Shown here: piece after piece, positions 55,440-63,995 of the stretch
Position numbering within the stretch: position 1 is the first letter of the stretch
Layout of the letters: each line of letters starts with the position of its first letter
Source: Microbacteriaceae bacterium MWH-Ta3
GTDB taxonomy: Bacteria > Actinomycetota > Actinomycetes > Actinomycetales > Microbacteriaceae
DNA length: 64,000 bases
NCBI GenBank assembly: GCA_003053925.1
Contig: QBKD01000001.1
Span: forward strand, 310,001-374,000
Direction: 5' to 3'
Notes under the pieces: generated by a model
What the model was told of the DNA's origin: nothing
What the model saw: only the letters and a program-made list of their open reading frames with translations
Database searches by the model: none
Made by a program: the position numbers and the translations under genes

Positions 55440-56252
55440 TCAGCGCTGGGCAGCGAGGGCGGCCTGATACAGCTCGCGGCTGGCCAAGCCCGTGGCGTCG
55501 GCAACATCGCGACACGCATCCTTCAGTCGCTCGCCCGCGGCGGTGCGCGCCAGCACCTCGGTCAGGGCGGAATCCACGGTCACGGTGGCATCGCCCGCGC
55601 CTTCCAGAACGACGACGATTTCACCGCGCGCGCCGTCGGCGAAGCTCTCGGCCAGTTCGCTCAGGGTTCCTCGGCGCACCTCTTCATACATCTTGGTGAG
55701 TTCGCGGCAGACCGCGGCACGGCGATCGGACCCCAGCGCATCGCGCATGATCGCGAGGGTTTCGCCCAGGCGGTGGGGCGATTCAAAAAACACGAGCGTG
55801 CGGCGTTCTGCGGCGAGCGCCGCAAAGAAACCGGCCCGACCCTTGCGCGGCACGAAGCCCTCAAAGGCGAATCGGTCGGTGGCGAAACCCGACAACGCTA
55901 CGGCGGCAAGCACCGCCGACGGCCCGGGAATCACGGTGACGGCCACACCGGCAGCTGCGGCCTCGCGCACAATGGCGAACCCGGGATCGCTGATGCCCGG
56001 CATGCCCGCATCACTGACCACCACCACGGTGGATTCCGCGGCACGCTTCACTAGCTCGGCGGATTTGGCGTCCTCGTTGTGGTCGTGCAGCGCAACAAAC
56101 TGCGCCGAGGTCTGCACGCCGAGGGCCGACAACAGGTGACGGGTGGTGCGGGTGTCTTCGGCCGCAATCACATCGGCCGTCGCCAGGGCCTCGCGCAATC
56201 GCGGCGAGGCGTCGCCCAGGTTTCCAATGGGCGTGGCGGCAAGAATAATCAC
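55440..56252 (-). CDS. rsmI: 16S rRNA 2'-O-methyltransferase RsmI
   Basis: Methylates C1402 of 16S rRNA. The 270-residue tetrapyrrole-methylase-fold protein starts ILAATPIGNLGDASPRLREAL, followed by AAEDTRTTRHLLSALG, VSDAGMPGISDPGF, PGPSAVLAAVALSGF and FFESPHRLGETLAIM, all family hallmarks. GTG 56252 overlaps the stop of the upstream DNA methyltransferase as GTGA. In mycobacteria this gene is directly divergent from pmt; here a restriction-modification module lies between. rsmI must therefore be transcribed at least partly from the methyltransferase promoter. Confidence 0.95.
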   Translation of the reverse strand: MIILAATPIGNLGDASPRLREALATADVIAAEDTRTTRHLLSALGVQTSAQFVALHDHNEDAKSAELVKRAAESTVVVVSDAGMPGISDPGFAIVREAAAAGVAVTVIPGPSAVLAAVALSGFATDRFAFEGFVPRKGRAGFFAALAAERRTLVFFESPHRLGETLAIMRDALGSDRRAAVCRELTKMYEEVRRGTLSELAESFADGARGEIVVVLEGAGDATVTVDSALTEVLARTAAGERLKDACRDVADATGLASRELYQAALAAQR

Positions 56253-57211
56253 GGCCGTTGTTCGAGTGCCTGTTTAATGTTCCTTGCAATGCGCTCAATT
56301 ACGGGAACAACCACCGAGTTACCTGCTTGTTTATATAATCTGCTTTCGGCAATCTTTTGCGGAAATTTGATGTCCGGAAACCCCATCAAATTGAAGCACT
56401 CGCCAGGCGTGAGCTTTCTAATTCCAAATTTCGTGAGGACAATTGGTACGTTGTGTCCGCCCATGCCCATATTCGCCGTTAGCGTAGGGCAATCACCGGA
56501 CTTATTTTCGCGAACGTAATGGCGACGCCATTGATAGACGGTCTCTCGACTCCTGACACTCTCTATTAGCTCATCGTAGAAAGGGGTCTTCTCCGTGTAG
56601 TAGTACTTGTCGTCAACCTTATTTTCAAAATCTACGAAGTCCGCTAAGGTCGCCTTCATCGGTATTTCCGCAGGCCAACTGAACCTCTGTAACACTTCGC
56701 GGTCGCGGAAAGCCACCACATAAATTCGTTCACGATTTTGGGGAATTCCACCGTGGGTCTTAGCGTTGAGCACTCGGTGCGTCACCGAATAACCCGCATT
56801 AATTAGGGCTGCTTCAATCACGCGATACGTGTTGCCACCATCATGACCGAGAAGGTTTTTAACATTCTCCAAAAACACAACTTGCGGGTTTGAAAGATCG
56901 ACTAGTCGCATAATCTCCCAAAAGACATTTCCGCGATCATCGTCGAATCCCTTACGGTAGCCCGCAACCGAGAATGGCTGGCACGGAAAACCTCCGGCCA
57001 ACACCGTGAGGTTCGATGGCATATCGGATGCGTCGATGTCAGCGATATCCGCCGTGATTAGCTTGTGGGAATGATTTTCGCGATACGTCAAGGACGCAAA
57101 TGTGTCGATCTCATTTGCCAAAAGTGGCTCGAAACCTGCGTTTTGGAAACCTCGCTCAATGCCGCCAACACCAGCAAACAGCCCAACTACGGTCAACGAC
57201 TCGAGCTTCAT
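56249..57211 (-). CDS. DNA (cytosine-5-)-methyltransferase (type II)
   Basis: A 320-residue C5 methyltransferase. Motif I LFAGVGGIERGFQNAG (residues 11-26), the catalytic PCQPFSVAG with Cys77, motif VI ENVKN (115-119), motif VIII QNRERIY (158-164), a target recognition region of about 80 residues, then GECFNLMGFP and KQAGNSVVVPV (motif X). ATG 57211 (MKLESLTVV) is the family-like start; the frame extends 39 codons upstream without similarity. It protects host DNA at the site cut by the divergent nuclease. Its 3' end overlaps rsmI by four bases. A/T-rich codon use differs from neighbours. Confidence 0.94.
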   Translation of the reverse strand: MKLESLTVVGLFAGVGGIERGFQNAGFEPLLANEIDTFASLTYRENHSHKLITADIADIDASDMPSNLTVLAGGFPCQPFSVAGYRKGFDDDRGNVFWEIMRLVDLSNPQVVFLENVKNLLGHDGGNTYRVIEAALINAGYSVTHRVLNAKTHGGIPQNRERIYVVAFRDREVLQRFSWPAEIPMKATLADFVDFENKVDDKYYYTEKTPFYDELIESVRSRETVYQWRRHYVRENKSGDCPTLTANMGMGGHNVPIVLTKFGIRKLTPGECFNLMGFPDIKFPQKIAESRLYKQAGNSVVVPVIERIARNIKQALEQRP

Positions 57212-57331
57212 AATCCAACCTTTAAATTTAGCTTTTTGTTCCGACGGGGCACATCCGCTTGACTCATGGTTACGATTCGCGCCTATGCGAGGTAGGCTCA
57301 AATCGAACGCTCTATCCGGAGAGGCCACAAC
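57212..57331. promoter_or_regulatory. Divergent promoter region of the restriction-modification island
   Basis: The 120-base gap holds outward promoters for the methyltransferase and nuclease genes. Candidate -10 boxes are TAGGCT at 57293-57298 for the nuclease side and TAAATT at 57225-57230 (minus strand) for the methyltransferase. No controller (C) protein gene is present, so timing of nuclease expression must be set in another way. Confidence 0.5.
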
Positions 57332-58423
57332 ATGGAGTTGCTTAGCTCAGAGTTTACCCCCAGCAAGTTCGGCGTGAATACATTTACGCACAAGTGGGAA
57401 CGGCTATTCGGTGAATCCTCCGAAGTCCGTATATGCGTGGGGTACATCTCCGAAGAATCGGTAAACCTGTTGCTGAAGCTTGTCGATAGCTACCCCGAAA
57501 AGCACTTAGACCTTTGCATTGGAATGGCGCAATTTGACGGCTTGAGCAAATCGCAAATTCGCATTTTAGGTGATCTACACACAAACCTAAAAACTCGAGG
57601 AAAGGGCGGAGTTTACATAGTTCAAACATTCCCATTTCACGGGAAGATCCACATGTTCACCAACACACTGTCCAGTCTTCGTACCGCCATTCTTGGCAGC
57701 TCCAATCTGAGTAACATAATTCGACAAGAGGGGATATTTCGCGGGAATTTTGAGGTTGATGTGTACATCGATGAAGCTTCCATCACCGATCAACTCACAA
57801 AATTGTGCGATTCACTGGTGAATCACGCGTCCGTTGAATACGACCACGCCGTTGACGGAATACCGATAATCAATTCGACTTCGATGAACGCGCTTGACGA
57901 AGTTCGCGAAGTGCAAAAGATAGAGCCGAGCACCCTAGAAGCGATTTTCAGAAGTGCAACTAACATCCGGTTCGAAATCCCGATCAAAACGGAGGAACGA
58001 AGCAGTCTCAACGTCTACTTCGGAAAAGGCCGAGCCGGAAATGGAATCGTTCGACCACGGCTTTGGTACGAGGCGGCCTTGATTGTCGATAAATCCGTGA
58101 TTCAATCTTCTGCCGGCTATCCCACGTTCCGTTCTTTTTGGGCATATACGGATGACGGGTATCGAATTCTAATGCGTACAGGCGGCGGGAACTCTAAGAA
58201 TTTAGAGTCTGCGGGTGATCTTTCAATTTTTGGTCGTTGGATTAAGGGAAGAATGGAGGCCGAAGGCGCACTAGATATGGGCTCCAAGGTTACTAGCGAG
58301 GTGCTCTCAAAATACGGAAATAAGTTGTTGACGCTGGTCAAATTGGATCTCCAAGAAATGAGCCCTGACGGCCAACAGCTCCTCGAAGTCTGGGCGATTT
58401 CTTTCGCTCCAGGTAAAGACTGA
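57332..58423 (+). CDS. PLD-superfamily restriction endonuclease (NgoFVII/BfiI-like)
   Basis: A 363-residue putative restriction nuclease. The N-terminal domain has the single phospholipase D half-site: His103-Gly-Lys105 in FPFHGKIHMF and GSSNLSN about 17 residues later. Dimers of such domains cut DNA without metal, as in BfiI. The C-terminal part (from about 200) may be a DNA-recognition domain (RFEIPIKTEERSSLNVYFGKGRAGNG, RPRLWYEAALIV). It is divergent from the methyltransferase and 10 bases upstream of the Z1 gene. GGAGAGG precedes ATG 57332. The cleavage site is unknown. Confidence 0.88.
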   Translation: MELLSSEFTPSKFGVNTFTHKWERLFGESSEVRICVGYISEESVNLLLKLVDSYPEKHLDLCIGMAQFDGLSKSQIRILGDLHTNLKTRGKGGVYIVQTFPFHGKIHMFTNTLSSLRTAILGSSNLSNIIRQEGIFRGNFEVDVYIDEASITDQLTKLCDSLVNHASVEYDHAVDGIPIINSTSMNALDEVREVQKIEPSTLEAIFRSATNIRFEIPIKTEERSSLNVYFGKGRAGNGIVRPRLWYEAALIVDKSVIQSSAGYPTFRSFWAYTDDGYRILMRTGGGNSKNLESAGDLSIFGRWIKGRMEAEGALDMGSKVTSEVLSKYGNKLLTLVKLDLQEMSPDGQQLLEVWAISFAPGKD

Positions 58424-58433
58424 TTTTCCAGCC

Positions 58434-60341
58434 GTGTCAGATAACAAACACCTCGACGCATTCCTAACACTTCGGGCCGAACGCGCACCTAACTCAATTA
58501 AAAGCCTTCGTGACGTCGCTTCCGAGTTTGTAAATAATCCAAAATTTCTGAAATCACATGATTTCACAAAACATTCGACGTCTATTTTGATTGGTCACGT
58601 TCAAAGTGGCAAAACTGGTCATTACCTTGCAATAGTTGCTGCGGTGGCAGATGCAGAACCCAATTTCCCAGTCTTTGTAATTCTCACGCAGAACTCGGTT
58701 CCACTTCAACAACAAACTCTCGCTGAGGCGCGAGCGCTTTTACCAACATTTGACGTGTTTGATGAAGTCGGTGACGTGGATTTCCTAAAGTCGCTCGGAA
58801 CTGCAACGCCTAAGATGCTGGTTCTCAAAAAGGAAGGCCGGGTTCTAAGGAAATGGAACCATATATTCACGGCAAAGCTCTTGGGTGGCAGAAGCCTTTT
58901 TATTGTTGATGATGAAGCAGACGCAACTGGACTGAACACTGCGGTGAACAAAGGTTTGCAGAGCGAGATTAACAGACAATTAGAAGCCCTGATCGTCCCA
59001 CACAGAAGCTTCTTTTTGCAAGTTACGGCCACTCCGCAGGCCGTTTTTCTCCAAGGCAAAAATTCAACTTTTCGCCCAAAAACACACATTTTTTTTCCGC
59101 CAGGAAAAGATTACTTAGGTGGCGATTTCTTCTTCCCAAACACCTTCGATCCTTCAAAACCTCCTTTTAACCACATCGCAACAGAAGGTATGGAGCTCGT
59201 CGATTTGCTGGACGCGAACCGAACTGAGTTACCAAAGGGTTTGCGTCTCGCTTTGCATTCATACCTAATCACCGCCGCTTACCGCATTAGGGTAGAAAAA
59301 GACGATGGTTGCAGCTTCCTCCTGCATCCGAGCATTAACAAATTGGACCACAGCTTAATTTCGTCGAAGGTTTCTGCTTATTTACAGAATATTCGCGCAA
59401 ATTTAGGCGCACTTACGACGAATGAAGACTTCATTAAGGCCTATGCGGACCTTAAGTCATCGAAGCCACAACTGCCGGATATCGATACCATAATTCGATT
59501 AATCGGCTTGACTACTCCAGTAATTTCCGTGCTTAATTCTGCGCGTGGCAATTTAGTGCGCTCTATCCCGAAGAGTGGCGCAAACATTTTCATCGGCGGT
59601 AACGTGCTGAGTCGCGGAATTGTCTTACCGCGCCTCCAGACAACCTACTACTGCCGAAGTGCGAAAAGAATCAATCTCGACACCTACTGGCAACACTCAA
59701 GAGCATTTGGCTACGATCGCGATGCCGCACTGATACGTGTATTCATGCCACCGCAGATTTACTCGATGTTCTGCCAGTTGAACGAATCAGTCTCGCGATT
59801 ATTCAACGCTCTTGCCAACAACTCCACGGATGAGATAACCGTCTTAACGCCGAAAGGCACACGCGCTACGCGCTCTAATGTTGTCAATCAACTTGACACA
59901 AGCACGATTTTGGGTGGAGTCAGCTATTTTGCCGACGACCCGGACCAAAAAAACTTGACGACGGCTTCGTCTGCCTTGTCCGCGTACTCCGAGGTTGAGG
60001 AATTTCATAAAATTACAATTGAGCAGGCCATTCCAATTTTCAAGTCGTTCGGAGACATGCATCTCGGCGTGGCGGAGGCATCCCAATTCATTTCAGCATT
60101 GCAGATGCTCGAGACCACGGAAAATTGCATTCTTATCGTCCGTAAGGGGCGTCGCATTTCGAGAAACACAGGATCACTGATTTCTCCGAATGATCGAGAG
60201 TTAATGTCTAGATTTCCCCGGTCAACTGTGCTGATTGCTTATGAGTTGACGGGCGAGAAGCAGTTGGGATGGGATGGTGATGCGTTTTGGATACCAAACA
60301 TCAAGCTTCCGAATCATCTTGGATTCCACGCGAAACAATAA
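58434..60341 (+). CDS. Z1-domain ATPase/helicase-like protein of a restriction system
   Basis: A 635-residue SF2-like ATPase of the Z1 family. Walker A lies in LIGHVQSGKTGHYLAI (Lys60), DEAD-like Walker B in LFIVDDEADATGLN (159-163), then QVTATPQAVFLQGKN (motif III-like), and a motif VI region IFIGGNVLSRGI...YWQHSRAFGYDRD. Z1 proteins are known from neighbourhoods with DNA methylases, MORC ATPases and PLD nucleases. Here it follows the PLD gene by 10 bases without MORC. It could translocate on DNA to license cutting. GTG 58434 is the assigned start. A/T-rich codons point to transfer. Confidence 0.88.
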   Translation: MSDNKHLDAFLTLRAERAPNSIKSLRDVASEFVNNPKFLKSHDFTKHSTSILIGHVQSGKTGHYLAIVAAVADAEPNFPVFVILTQNSVPLQQQTLAEARALLPTFDVFDEVGDVDFLKSLGTATPKMLVLKKEGRVLRKWNHIFTAKLLGGRSLFIVDDEADATGLNTAVNKGLQSEINRQLEALIVPHRSFFLQVTATPQAVFLQGKNSTFRPKTHIFFPPGKDYLGGDFFFPNTFDPSKPPFNHIATEGMELVDLLDANRTELPKGLRLALHSYLITAAYRIRVEKDDGCSFLLHPSINKLDHSLISSKVSAYLQNIRANLGALTTNEDFIKAYADLKSSKPQLPDIDTIIRLIGLTTPVISVLNSARGNLVRSIPKSGANIFIGGNVLSRGIVLPRLQTTYYCRSAKRINLDTYWQHSRAFGYDRDAALIRVFMPPQIYSMFCQLNESVSRLFNALANNSTDEITVLTPKGTRATRSNVVNQLDTSTILGGVSYFADDPDQKNLTTASSALSAYSEVEEFHKITIEQAIPIFKSFGDMHLGVAEASQFISALQMLETTENCILIVRKGRRISRNTGSLISPNDRELMSRFPRSTVLIAYELTGEKQLGWDGDAFWIPNIKLPNHLGFHAKQ

Positions 60342-60356
60342 TGGGAATGTAGCAGC

Positions 60357-60362
60357 TACGGT
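60357..60362 (+). promoter_or_regulatory. -10 box TACGGT, leaderless promoter of pmt
   Basis: TACGGT is followed by GGAAAC and GTG 60369. It lies just after the Z1 stop, so the ancestral pmt promoter seems to have survived the insertion of the island. Confidence 0.5.
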
Positions 60363-60368
60363 GGAAAC

Positions 60369-61931
60369 GTGACCACGTCGACGACTCCCCCCTGGCCCGC
60401 GGGCGTGGCGCAACATCGACGATTCCGTCACTTCACCGAGGCCGGCTGGCGCATGAGCACCCGCCTGGGCGCAGTCATCGTCTATTTGCCCGTGTTGATC
60501 GTCGCGGCGCTGACCCGGCTGGTGGGATTGGACTCGCCTCGGGATTTGGTGTTTGACGAAACCTATTACGTCAAAGACGCGTGGTCGTTATGGAACCTGG
60601 GCTACGAGGGCAAATGGCCCGAAGGCGCCAACGAGGCCTTTATTAGTGGCACAACGGAACAGTTCAGCACGACCGCGGCGTTCGTGGCGCACCCACCACT
60701 AGGCAAGTGGTTGATTGGCGTGGGCATTGCGGCGTTTGGGCCCGACAACCCCTTCGGCTGGCGTATCGCCACGGCGGTGGCGGGAATCCTCACCGTCGTT
60801 CTCGTAATGGCCATTGCCTATCGACTGTTCCAATCGCGTGCGTTCGCCGCCGTGGCCGGATACCTGGTGGCAATCGACGGCATCGCCATCGTCATGAGCC
60901 GCACGGCGCTACTCGATCAACTGCTCACCGTCTTCGTCATGGCCGCATTCCTGGTAGTGCTGATTGACCGCGCACACACCACCGCTCGATTCCGCGCCTG
61001 GCAGAGGCGCAACCATCCACACCCGCACGCGAAACCTCGGCGGCATCCGTGGGGCGACCCCGCGGTGTGGGGGCCGGTCGTCGTGTGGCGTCCCTGGCTG
61101 CTGACCGCCGCGGCGCTTCTGGGTGCGGCCACCGCCGTGAAGTGGAGCGGGCTGTACGTGATCGCGGTGTTCGGTGTGTGGGTCGTCGTGGCCGATGCGC
61201 TGGCTGCCCGTCGAGCCGGGGTCACCCTGTGGGCCTCGGGATCGCTCTTCCGCCAGGCACCCGTTACCGCACTGCTGATGCTTCCCGTCGCGCTTCTGAC
61301 CTACCTCGCCAGCTGGACCGGCTGGTTCGCCACGAGCGGCGGATACAACCGCAGTTGGGCGGCCGTAAATGGTGTGACCGCCTCGGAACCCTGGGCGAGC
61401 CTCGGCGCTCTGTGGGATTACCACCGCCAGCAATACGCGTATCACATCGCCGAAAACACCCCCCATGCATATCAGGCAAACCCGCTGGGCTGGCTGGTGC
61501 TGAACCGCCCCACCGCGTTCTACTACGAAACCGATTGCGGCGCGAACTGCGCCACATACATTACAAGCATCGCCAACCCGCTGCTGTGGTGGCTGGGCGC
61601 CGCGGCGTTGGTGTGGGTCGTGTGGCGTGTGGTGCGCCATCGCGCGTGGTCGCTGTCGCCCATCCTCATCGGCATCGCCGCCACGTATCTGCCCTGGCTG
61701 CAGTACCAAAACCGCACCGTCTTCATGTTCTACACGGTGGTCATCGAACCGTTCCTCGTGTTGGCATTCGTGGCCGCCCTCATGGCCTTGTCCCGGAAAT
61801 GGCGAGGCGCACCCGCCGTAGCGCTCACACTCATCACTTTCGTCTCCGCGTTCTTCCTGCCGGTCTGGCTGGGCTGGGACATTCCCGTGTGGTTCGCGCG
61901 ATTGCACTATTGGTTCCCCGCCTGGATCTAG
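60369..61931 (+). CDS. pmt: Dolichyl-phosphate-mannose-type protein O-mannosyltransferase (Pmt, GT39)
   Basis: Transfers mannose from polyprenyl phosphate to secreted proteins. The 520-residue membrane protein has about ten hydrophobic segments; the first outer loop carries the Asp-Glu motif VFDETYYVKDAWSLWNLGYEGKW, followed by VAHPPLGKWLIGVGI, characteristic of GT39. Targets would be lipoproteins such as PstS. GTG 60369 has TACGGT 6 bases upstream. In mycobacteria pmt is divergent from rsmI; here 4.1 kb of restriction genes have come between. Confidence 0.93.
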   Translation: MTTSTTPPWPAGVAQHRRFRHFTEAGWRMSTRLGAVIVYLPVLIVAALTRLVGLDSPRDLVFDETYYVKDAWSLWNLGYEGKWPEGANEAFISGTTEQFSTTAAFVAHPPLGKWLIGVGIAAFGPDNPFGWRIATAVAGILTVVLVMAIAYRLFQSRAFAAVAGYLVAIDGIAIVMSRTALLDQLLTVFVMAAFLVVLIDRAHTTARFRAWQRRNHPHPHAKPRRHPWGDPAVWGPVVVWRPWLLTAAALLGAATAVKWSGLYVIAVFGVWVVVADALAARRAGVTLWASGSLFRQAPVTALLMLPVALLTYLASWTGWFATSGGYNRSWAAVNGVTASEPWASLGALWDYHRQQYAYHIAENTPHAYQANPLGWLVLNRPTAFYYETDCGANCATYITSIANPLLWWLGAAALVWVVWRVVRHRAWSLSPILIGIAATYLPWLQYQNRTVFMFYTVVIEPFLVLAFVAALMALSRKWRGAPAVALTLITFVSAFFLPVWLGWDIPVWFARLHYWFPAWI

Positions 61932-61963
61932 CTGCGGGGCTTACCTTTCGAACGCACACGCGG

Positions 61964-62045
61964 TAAACTAAGGCCAAACGTTCCCCCTCAACGACAAGAG
62001 CCTCGGCGCTCTCCGTTTCGGTAGTTGAGGGGGTCACTCTTTTAT
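61964..62045 (+). ncRNA. Candidate small structured RNA (three-way junction) with own promoter
   Basis: A -10 box TAAACT (61964-61969) is followed by a compact fold: CCCCCTCAAC (61983-61992) pairs perfectly with GTTGAGGGGG (62024-62033). Inside are two small hairpins, AGAGC-CTCGGC-GCTCT and CCG-TTT-CGG. The 3' end is CTCTTTTA, a weak T-tract. It could be a terminator of pmt, a free small RNA, or a leader/riboswitch of metY 67 bases downstream. I do not recognise a known class. Confidence 0.45.
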
Positions 62046-62100
62046 ATCGACTGTGTTGCGTTGTGTTGCGGGTGGGCAATCACGGTGGCGGTTCCTCGCG

Positions 62101-62106
62101 TAAATT
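62101..62106 (+). promoter_or_regulatory. -10 box TAAATT, leaderless promoter of metY
   Basis: TAAATT is followed by TGACCT and ATG 62113. It gives metY an additional start independent of the structured RNA upstream. Confidence 0.55.
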
Positions 62107-62112
62107 TGACCT

Positions 62113-63420
62113 ATGTCTGATCGCGAATACGGATTCCAGACCCGCGCCATCCACGCGGGCAACATTCCCGACTCTACGCACGGTGCACGTGCCCTGCCCA
62201 TCTACCAAACGAGCGCCTACGTGTTCGACAACACGGACGATGCCGCAGCCCGCTTTGCCCTGCAGAAGTACGGCAACATTTATTCCCGCCTAGCGAACCC
62301 CACGGTTGCGGCATTCGAGGAACGTGTAGCAAGCCTCGAGGGCGCACTCGGTGCCGTGGCAACGGCCAGTGGCCTCAGCGCTCAGTTCCTCGTCTTCGCA
62401 TCGTTGGCCCAGGCCGGCGACCACATTGTGTCGTCCAGCAACCTGTACGGCGGAACGGTCACTCAGCTGGATGTGACTCTGCGCCGCTTCGGAATCGACA
62501 CCACGTTCGTGTCGGGCGACAGCATCGATGACTACGCGGCCGCCGTGACCGACAAGACGAAGGCGATCTTCGTCGAGACCGTGGCGAACCCCTCGGGTAA
62601 GGTCGCCGACCTCGAGGCCCTGGCCGACCTCGCGCACTCGCACCACATTCCGCTGGTCGTTGACTCGACAGTCGCAACCCCCTACCTGTGCCGTCCCATC
62701 GAGTGGGGTGCCGACATCGTCACGCACTCGGCCACCAAGTTCCTGGGCGGTCACGGAACGACCCTCGGTGGTGTTGTCGCCGAGGCCGGTCGTTTCCACT
62801 TCGACCACGACAGGTTTCCCCTGTTCCACGAAACCGTCGAGCACTACGGCGGTTTGACCTGGGCCGGAAACTTCGGTGAATACGCCTTCCTCACACGTCT
62901 GCGCGCCGAGGGTCTGCGCGATGTCGGACCGGCACTCGCGCCTCACTCGGCATTCCTACTGGCTCAGGGCGTCGAGACCCTGCCGTACCGCATGCAGGCA
63001 CACGTGAACAACGCCCGCACCGTTGCCGAATGGCTGGCGGCCGACTCGCGCATTGAATCGGTCAACTGGGCGGGACTTCCCGGCCACAGCCACCACGAAC
63101 TGGCCAACAAGTACCTGCCCAAGGGTCCGGGTTCCGTGTTCGGTTTCACCATTGCCGGCGCCAACGCCGACGAGGCACGCACCAAGGGTCGCACGTTTAT
63201 CGAGAACGTCAACCTCGCCAGCCACCTGGCGAACATCGGTGACGCCAAGACTCTGGTGATTCACCCCGCATCGACAACGCACGCACAGTTGACCACCAGC
63301 CAGCTGGAATCGGCAGGTGTCGTTCCCGGACTCGTTCGCATCTCGGTCGGCATCGAAGATGTCGACGACATCATCTATGACCTCGACCAGGCGCTCGACG
63401 CCGCAGTGAAGGGCGCATAA
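62113..63420 (+). CDS. metY: O-acetylhomoserine sulfhydrylase (aminocarboxypropyltransferase)
   Basis: PLP enzyme that makes homocysteine from O-acetylhomoserine and sulfide for methionine synthesis. The 435-residue protein has FQTRAIHAGNIPDSTHGARALPIYQTSAYVF at the start, YSRLANPTVAAFEERVASLEG, VVDSTVATPYLCRPIEWGAD and the PLP lysine in THSATKFLGGHG; the C-terminus ends ISVGIEDVDDIIYDLDQAL. The length (longer than MetB/MetC) fits MetY. A CoA-binding protein gene follows after 2 bases, a common pairing. Confidence 0.95.
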   Translation: MSDREYGFQTRAIHAGNIPDSTHGARALPIYQTSAYVFDNTDDAAARFALQKYGNIYSRLANPTVAAFEERVASLEGALGAVATASGLSAQFLVFASLAQAGDHIVSSSNLYGGTVTQLDVTLRRFGIDTTFVSGDSIDDYAAAVTDKTKAIFVETVANPSGKVADLEALADLAHSHHIPLVVDSTVATPYLCRPIEWGADIVTHSATKFLGGHGTTLGGVVAEAGRFHFDHDRFPLFHETVEHYGGLTWAGNFGEYAFLTRLRAEGLRDVGPALAPHSAFLLAQGVETLPYRMQAHVNNARTVAEWLAADSRIESVNWAGLPGHSHHELANKYLPKGPGSVFGFTIAGANADEARTKGRTFIENVNLASHLANIGDAKTLVIHPASTTHAQLTTSQLESAGVVPGLVRISVGIEDVDDIIYDLDQALDAAVKGA

Positions 63421-63422
63421 CC

Positions 63423-63995
63423 ATGAGCATCACCGAAACCGAAACCGTCAATCTGGCCAACGGTCTGACCTGTTCCGTTCCCGCCGATTCACCGCTGGCG
63501 CGCCTCTTGAAGTCGAAGCGCACCTGGGTTGGCCCCGACGCCAAGGCGCGTCTGGCGATCTTGCGCAAGGCCAAGTCGGTCGCGATTGTGGGCGCCTCGC
63601 CCAATTCGGCCCGGTCGTCGTACTTCGTGGGCAAGTACCTGCAGCAGTCCAGCGACTACCGCGTGTACTTTGTGAACCCCAACGCCAAGGAAATCCTGGG
63701 CCAGCCGGCATACCCCGATCTGGCGTCGCTTCCCGAGGTTCCCGACATCGTCGATGTGTTCCGTAAGGGCAGCGACATCCCCGCCGTCGTCGACGAGGTT
63801 GTGGCCATCGGTTCGCCCGTCATTTGGGTGCAGCTGGGAATCTGGAACGAAGAGGCCGCGTACTACGCCGAGGAAAAGGGCCTCACCGTGGTGATGGACC
63901 GCTGCATCAAGATCGAGCACGCTCGTTTCGGCGGCGGCCTGCACCTGCTGGGCTTCGACACCGGCGTGATCTCGTCGAAGCGTCACGCGCGCTAA
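63423..63995 (+). CDS. CoA-binding domain protein (YccU-like)
   Basis: A 190-residue protein with a Rossmann-type CoA-binding domain: SVAIVGASPNSARSSYFVGKYLQ, VYFVNPNAKEILGQPAYPDLASLP, DIVDVFRKGSDIPAVVDEV and VIWVQLGIWNEEAAYYAEEKGLTVVMDRCIKIEH, which matches the YccU family. The N-terminal 50 residues are an added segment. Function is uncertain; its tight linkage to metY (2-base gap) suggests a role in acyl-CoA or sulfur metabolism. It ends 5 bases before the window edge. Confidence 0.88.
   Translation: MSITETETVNLANGLTCSVPADSPLARLLKSKRTWVGPDAKARLAILRKAKSVAIVGASPNSARSSYFVGKYLQQSSDYRVYFVNPNAKEILGQPAYPDLASLPEVPDIVDVFRKGSDIPAVVDEVVAIGSPVIWVQLGIWNEEAAYYAEEKGLTVVMDRCIKIEHARFGGGLHLLGFDTGVISSKRHAR

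Noticed and set aside
56249-60341. Restriction genes as part of a prophage or integrative element
   Set aside because: No integrase, phage structural gene, tRNA junction or flanking direct repeat could be seen; a plain island insertion is simpler.
61964-62045. SAM riboswitch in front of metY
   Set aside because: The element is too short and lacks the conserved core sequence of SAM-I/IV as I know it; kept only as a structured RNA of unknown class.
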